Shown here: positions 62,146-64,000 of the stretch, one piece after another | Numbering within the stretch: position 1 is the stretch's first letter | How the letters are laid out: every line of letters starts with the position of its first letter | Assembly (NCBI GenBank): GCA_030847615.1 | Contig: JAUMIR010000004.1 | Location: forward strand, 81,251,001 to 81,315,000 | Direction: 5' to 3' | DNA: 64,000 bases | Origin: Gambelia wislizenii | Lineage: Eukaryota; Chordata; Lepidosauria; Squamata; Crotaphytidae | Program-made: the position numbers and the translations under genes | Notes under the pieces: model-generated | Database searches by the model: none | Told to the model about the DNA's origin: nothing | Seen by the model: only the letters and a program-made list of their open reading frames with translations

Positions 62146-64000
62146 GGCCTTCCTGGGGCCTCCGGAGCGTCTCCGGAGGCCCCAGGATCGCCTCCCCAGC
62201 CCTCCCCACCCCATCCCCAGGCCTTTCTGGGGCCTCCGGAGATGCTCCGGAGGCCCCAGGATCGCCTCCCCAGCCCTCCCCACCCCATCCCCAGGCCTTC
62301 CTGGGGCCTCCGGAGCGTCTCCGGAGGCCCCAGGATCGCCTCCCCAGCCCTCCCCACCCCATCCCCAGGCCTTTCTGGGGCCTCCGGAGATGCTCCGGAG
62401 GCCCCAGGATCGCCTCCCCAGCCCTCCCCACCCCATCCCCAGGCCTTCCTGGGGCCTCCGGAGCGTCTCCGGAGGCCCCAGGATCGCCTCCCCAGCCCTC
62501 CCCACCCCATCCCCAGGCCTTCCTGGGGCCTCCGGAGCGTCTCCGGAGGCCCCAGGATCGCCTCCCCAGCCCTCCCCACCCCGTCCCCAGGCCTTTCTGG
62601 GGCCTCCGGAGATGCTCCGGAGGCCCCAGGATCGCCTCCCCAGCCCTCCCCACCGCGTCCCCAGGCCTTTCTGGGGCCTCCGGAGATGCTCCGGAGGCCC
62701 CAGGATCGCCTCCCCAGCCCTCCCCACCCCATCCCCAGGCCTTCCTGGGGCCTCCGGAGCGTCTCCGGAGGCCCCAGGATCGCCTCCCCAGCCCTCCCCA
62801 CCCCGTCCCCAGGCCTTTCTGGGGCCTCCGGAGATGCTCCGGAGGCCCCAGGATCGCCTCCCCAGCCCTCCCCACCCCGTCCCCAGGCCTTTCTGGGGCC
62901 TCCGGAGATGCTCCGGAGGCCCCAGGATCGCCTCCCCAGCCCTCCCCACCCCATCCCCAGGCCTTCCTGGGGCCTCCGGAGCGTCTCCGGAGGCCCCAGG
63001 ATCGCCTCCCCAGCCCTCCCCACCCCATCCCAAGGCCTTCCTGGGGCCTCCGGAGCGTCTCCGTAGGCCCCAGGATCGCCTCCCCAGCCCTCCCCACCCC
63101 GTCCCCAGGCCTTCCTGGGGCCTCCGGAGCGTCTCCGGAGGCCCCAGGATCGCCTCCCCAGCCCTCCCCACCCCGTCCCCAGGCCTTTCTGGGGCCTCCG
63201 GAGATGCTCCGGAGGCCCCAGGATCGCCTCCCCAGCCCTCCCCACCCCATCCCCAGGCCTTCCTGGGGCCTCCGGAGCGTCTCCGGAGGCCCCAGGATCG
63301 CCTCCCCAGCCCTCCCCACCCCATCCCAAGGCCTTCCTGGGGCCTCCGGAGCGTCTCCGTAGGCCCCAGGATCGCCTCCCCAGCCCTCCCCACCCCGTCC
63401 CCAGGCCTTCCTGGGGCCTCCGGAGCGTCTCCGGAGGCCCCAGGATCGCCTCCCCAGCCCTCCCCACCCCGTCCCCAGGCCTTCCTGGGGCCTCCGGAGC
63501 GTCTCCGGAGGCCCCAGGATCGCCTCCCCAGCCCTCCCCACCCCGTCCCCAGGCCTTCCTGGGGCCTCCGGAGCGTCTCCGGAGGCCCCAGGATCGCCTC
63601 CCCAGCCCTCCCCACCCTGTCCCCAGGCCTTCCTGGGGCCTCCGGAGCGTCTCCGGAGGCCCCAGGATCGCCTCCCCACCCCGTCCCCAGGCCTTTCTGG
63701 GGCCTCCGGAGCGTCTCCGGAGGCCCCAGGATCGCCTCCCCAGCCCTCCCCACCCCGTCCCCAGGCCTTTCTGGGGCCTCCGGAGATGCTCCGGAGGCCC
63801 CAGGATCGCCTCCCCAGCCCTCCCCACCCCGTCCCCAGGCCTTTCTGGGGCCTCCGGAGATGCTCCGGAGGCCCCAGGATCGCCTCCCCAGCCCTCCCCA
63901 CCCCATCCCCAGGCCTTCCTGGGGCCTCCGGAGCGTCTCCGGAGGCCCCAGGATCGCCTCCCCAGCCCTCCCCACCCCGTCCCCAGGCCTTTCTGGGGCC
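62146..64000. repeat. 74-bp minisatellite, 25 monomers plus a partial
   Basis: Monomers start GGCCTT at 62146 and every 74 bp after. Each has a 15-bp stem CTGGGGCCTCCGGAG / CTCCGGAGGCCCCAG with a 3-base loop, CGT or ATG, then ATCGCCTCCCCAGCCCTCC and CCACCCCRTCCCCA. Exceptions: the unit 63626-63689 is 64 bp (10-bp loss), and 63034 and 63330 have a stem mismatch (CCGTAGG). The monomer has no stop codon in any minus-strand frame, and 74 is not a multiple of three, so frames of 575-674 codons are open on the minus strand and up to 481 on the plus. These are not genes: they encode the same repeat in every phase. Confidence 0.97.

Larger units (their letters stand above)
61864..64000 (+). mobile_element. 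Tigger-like transposon end with internal minisatellite (open at window edge)
   Basis: Begins TACAGTCGTCCCTTCACATT, the TA plus CAGTYGTCCCT end seen in the other Tigger-like MITEs here. The subterminal GGGGGTTCCGTTCCGCGGAC corresponds to the TTGGTTCCAGGAC block of the family. After AAAACCGCGAATAACGAC, instead of the usual short MITE interior, the sequence becomes a GC-rich tandem array that continues to the end of the window. The right TIR is therefore not visible, and whether the array is truly bounded by both ends is an inference. Confidence 0.75.

Noticed and set aside
61877..63901. A 674-codon glycine/arginine-rich protein gene on the minus strand
   Set aside because: All three minus frames and one plus frame are open because the 74-bp repeat has no stops and shifts phase each unit. 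No promoter, splice or domain evidence.
62146..64000. CRISPR array
   Set aside because: Units are fully repetitive with no unique spacers, in a vertebrate genome context.

Overview
This window looks like repeat-dense intergenic or intronic DNA from a squamate reptile (lizard or snake lineage). The grounds are about ten copies of a tRNA-headed SINE whose 3' half resembles a BovB/RTE LINE tail (the Sauria-SINE pattern), degraded BovB/RTE, CR1, L2 and L1 LINEs side by side, and many short terminal-inverted-repeat (TIR) DNA transposons. The species cannot be fixed from the sequence. I recognise no host protein-coding exon, no functional tRNA or rRNA gene, no CRISPR array and no bacterial-type operon. 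Nearly every reading frame above 60 codons is chance, repeat-derived or lies in a transposon.

Layout. 1-7.4 kb is mostly unremarkable single-copy-looking DNA with one clear Tigger-like MITE and one SINE. 7.4-10.3 kb is a Tigger-like composite with a long inverted repeat, a cluster of hairpins and a decayed CR1 LINE split by a TIR element. 10.8-16.6 kb holds a TIR element with perfect 16-bp ends, SINEs (one derived from 5S rRNA) and a 310-bp foldback element. 19.8-25 kb holds small TIR elements, an internally deleted L2 and an LTR fragment. 26.3-28.9 kb is a nest: a CR1 3' end carrying a precise Helitron-type insertion, a Tigger-like MITE and SINE pieces. 29-33.4 kb contains two L1 pieces, one with a perfect 15-bp target-site duplication and an open 195-codon C-terminal ORF2 segment. 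36-38 kb has a foldback split by a TIR element. 39.6-45.7 kb has a 2.8-kb L2 LINE lying between two opposed copies of another non-LTR element, one of which sits inside a probable solo LTR. 47.7-48.0 kb is a 353-bp near-perfect palindrome. 49.7-52.0 kb is a BovB/RTE LINE split by two DNA transposons. 58-60 kb has L2, TIR and RTE remnants.

The most unusual region is 61,864-64,000 and beyond. The 5' end of a Tigger-like transposon, with its own 17-bp terminal hairpin, runs into a GC-rich 74-bp minisatellite (25 complete monomers plus a partial one, open at the window edge). Each monomer carries a 15-bp stem, perfect in nearly all copies, followed by a G-rich tract on the minus strand. Three diverged proto-monomers between transposon end and array have different stem sequences with matched changes on both arms, suggesting that the hairpin itself has been preserved or regenerated during expansion.

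The elements do not form a pathway. What can be read is an order of insertions: LINEs first, then TIR elements, SINEs and a Helitron within them. All family names are pattern recognition without a database search.
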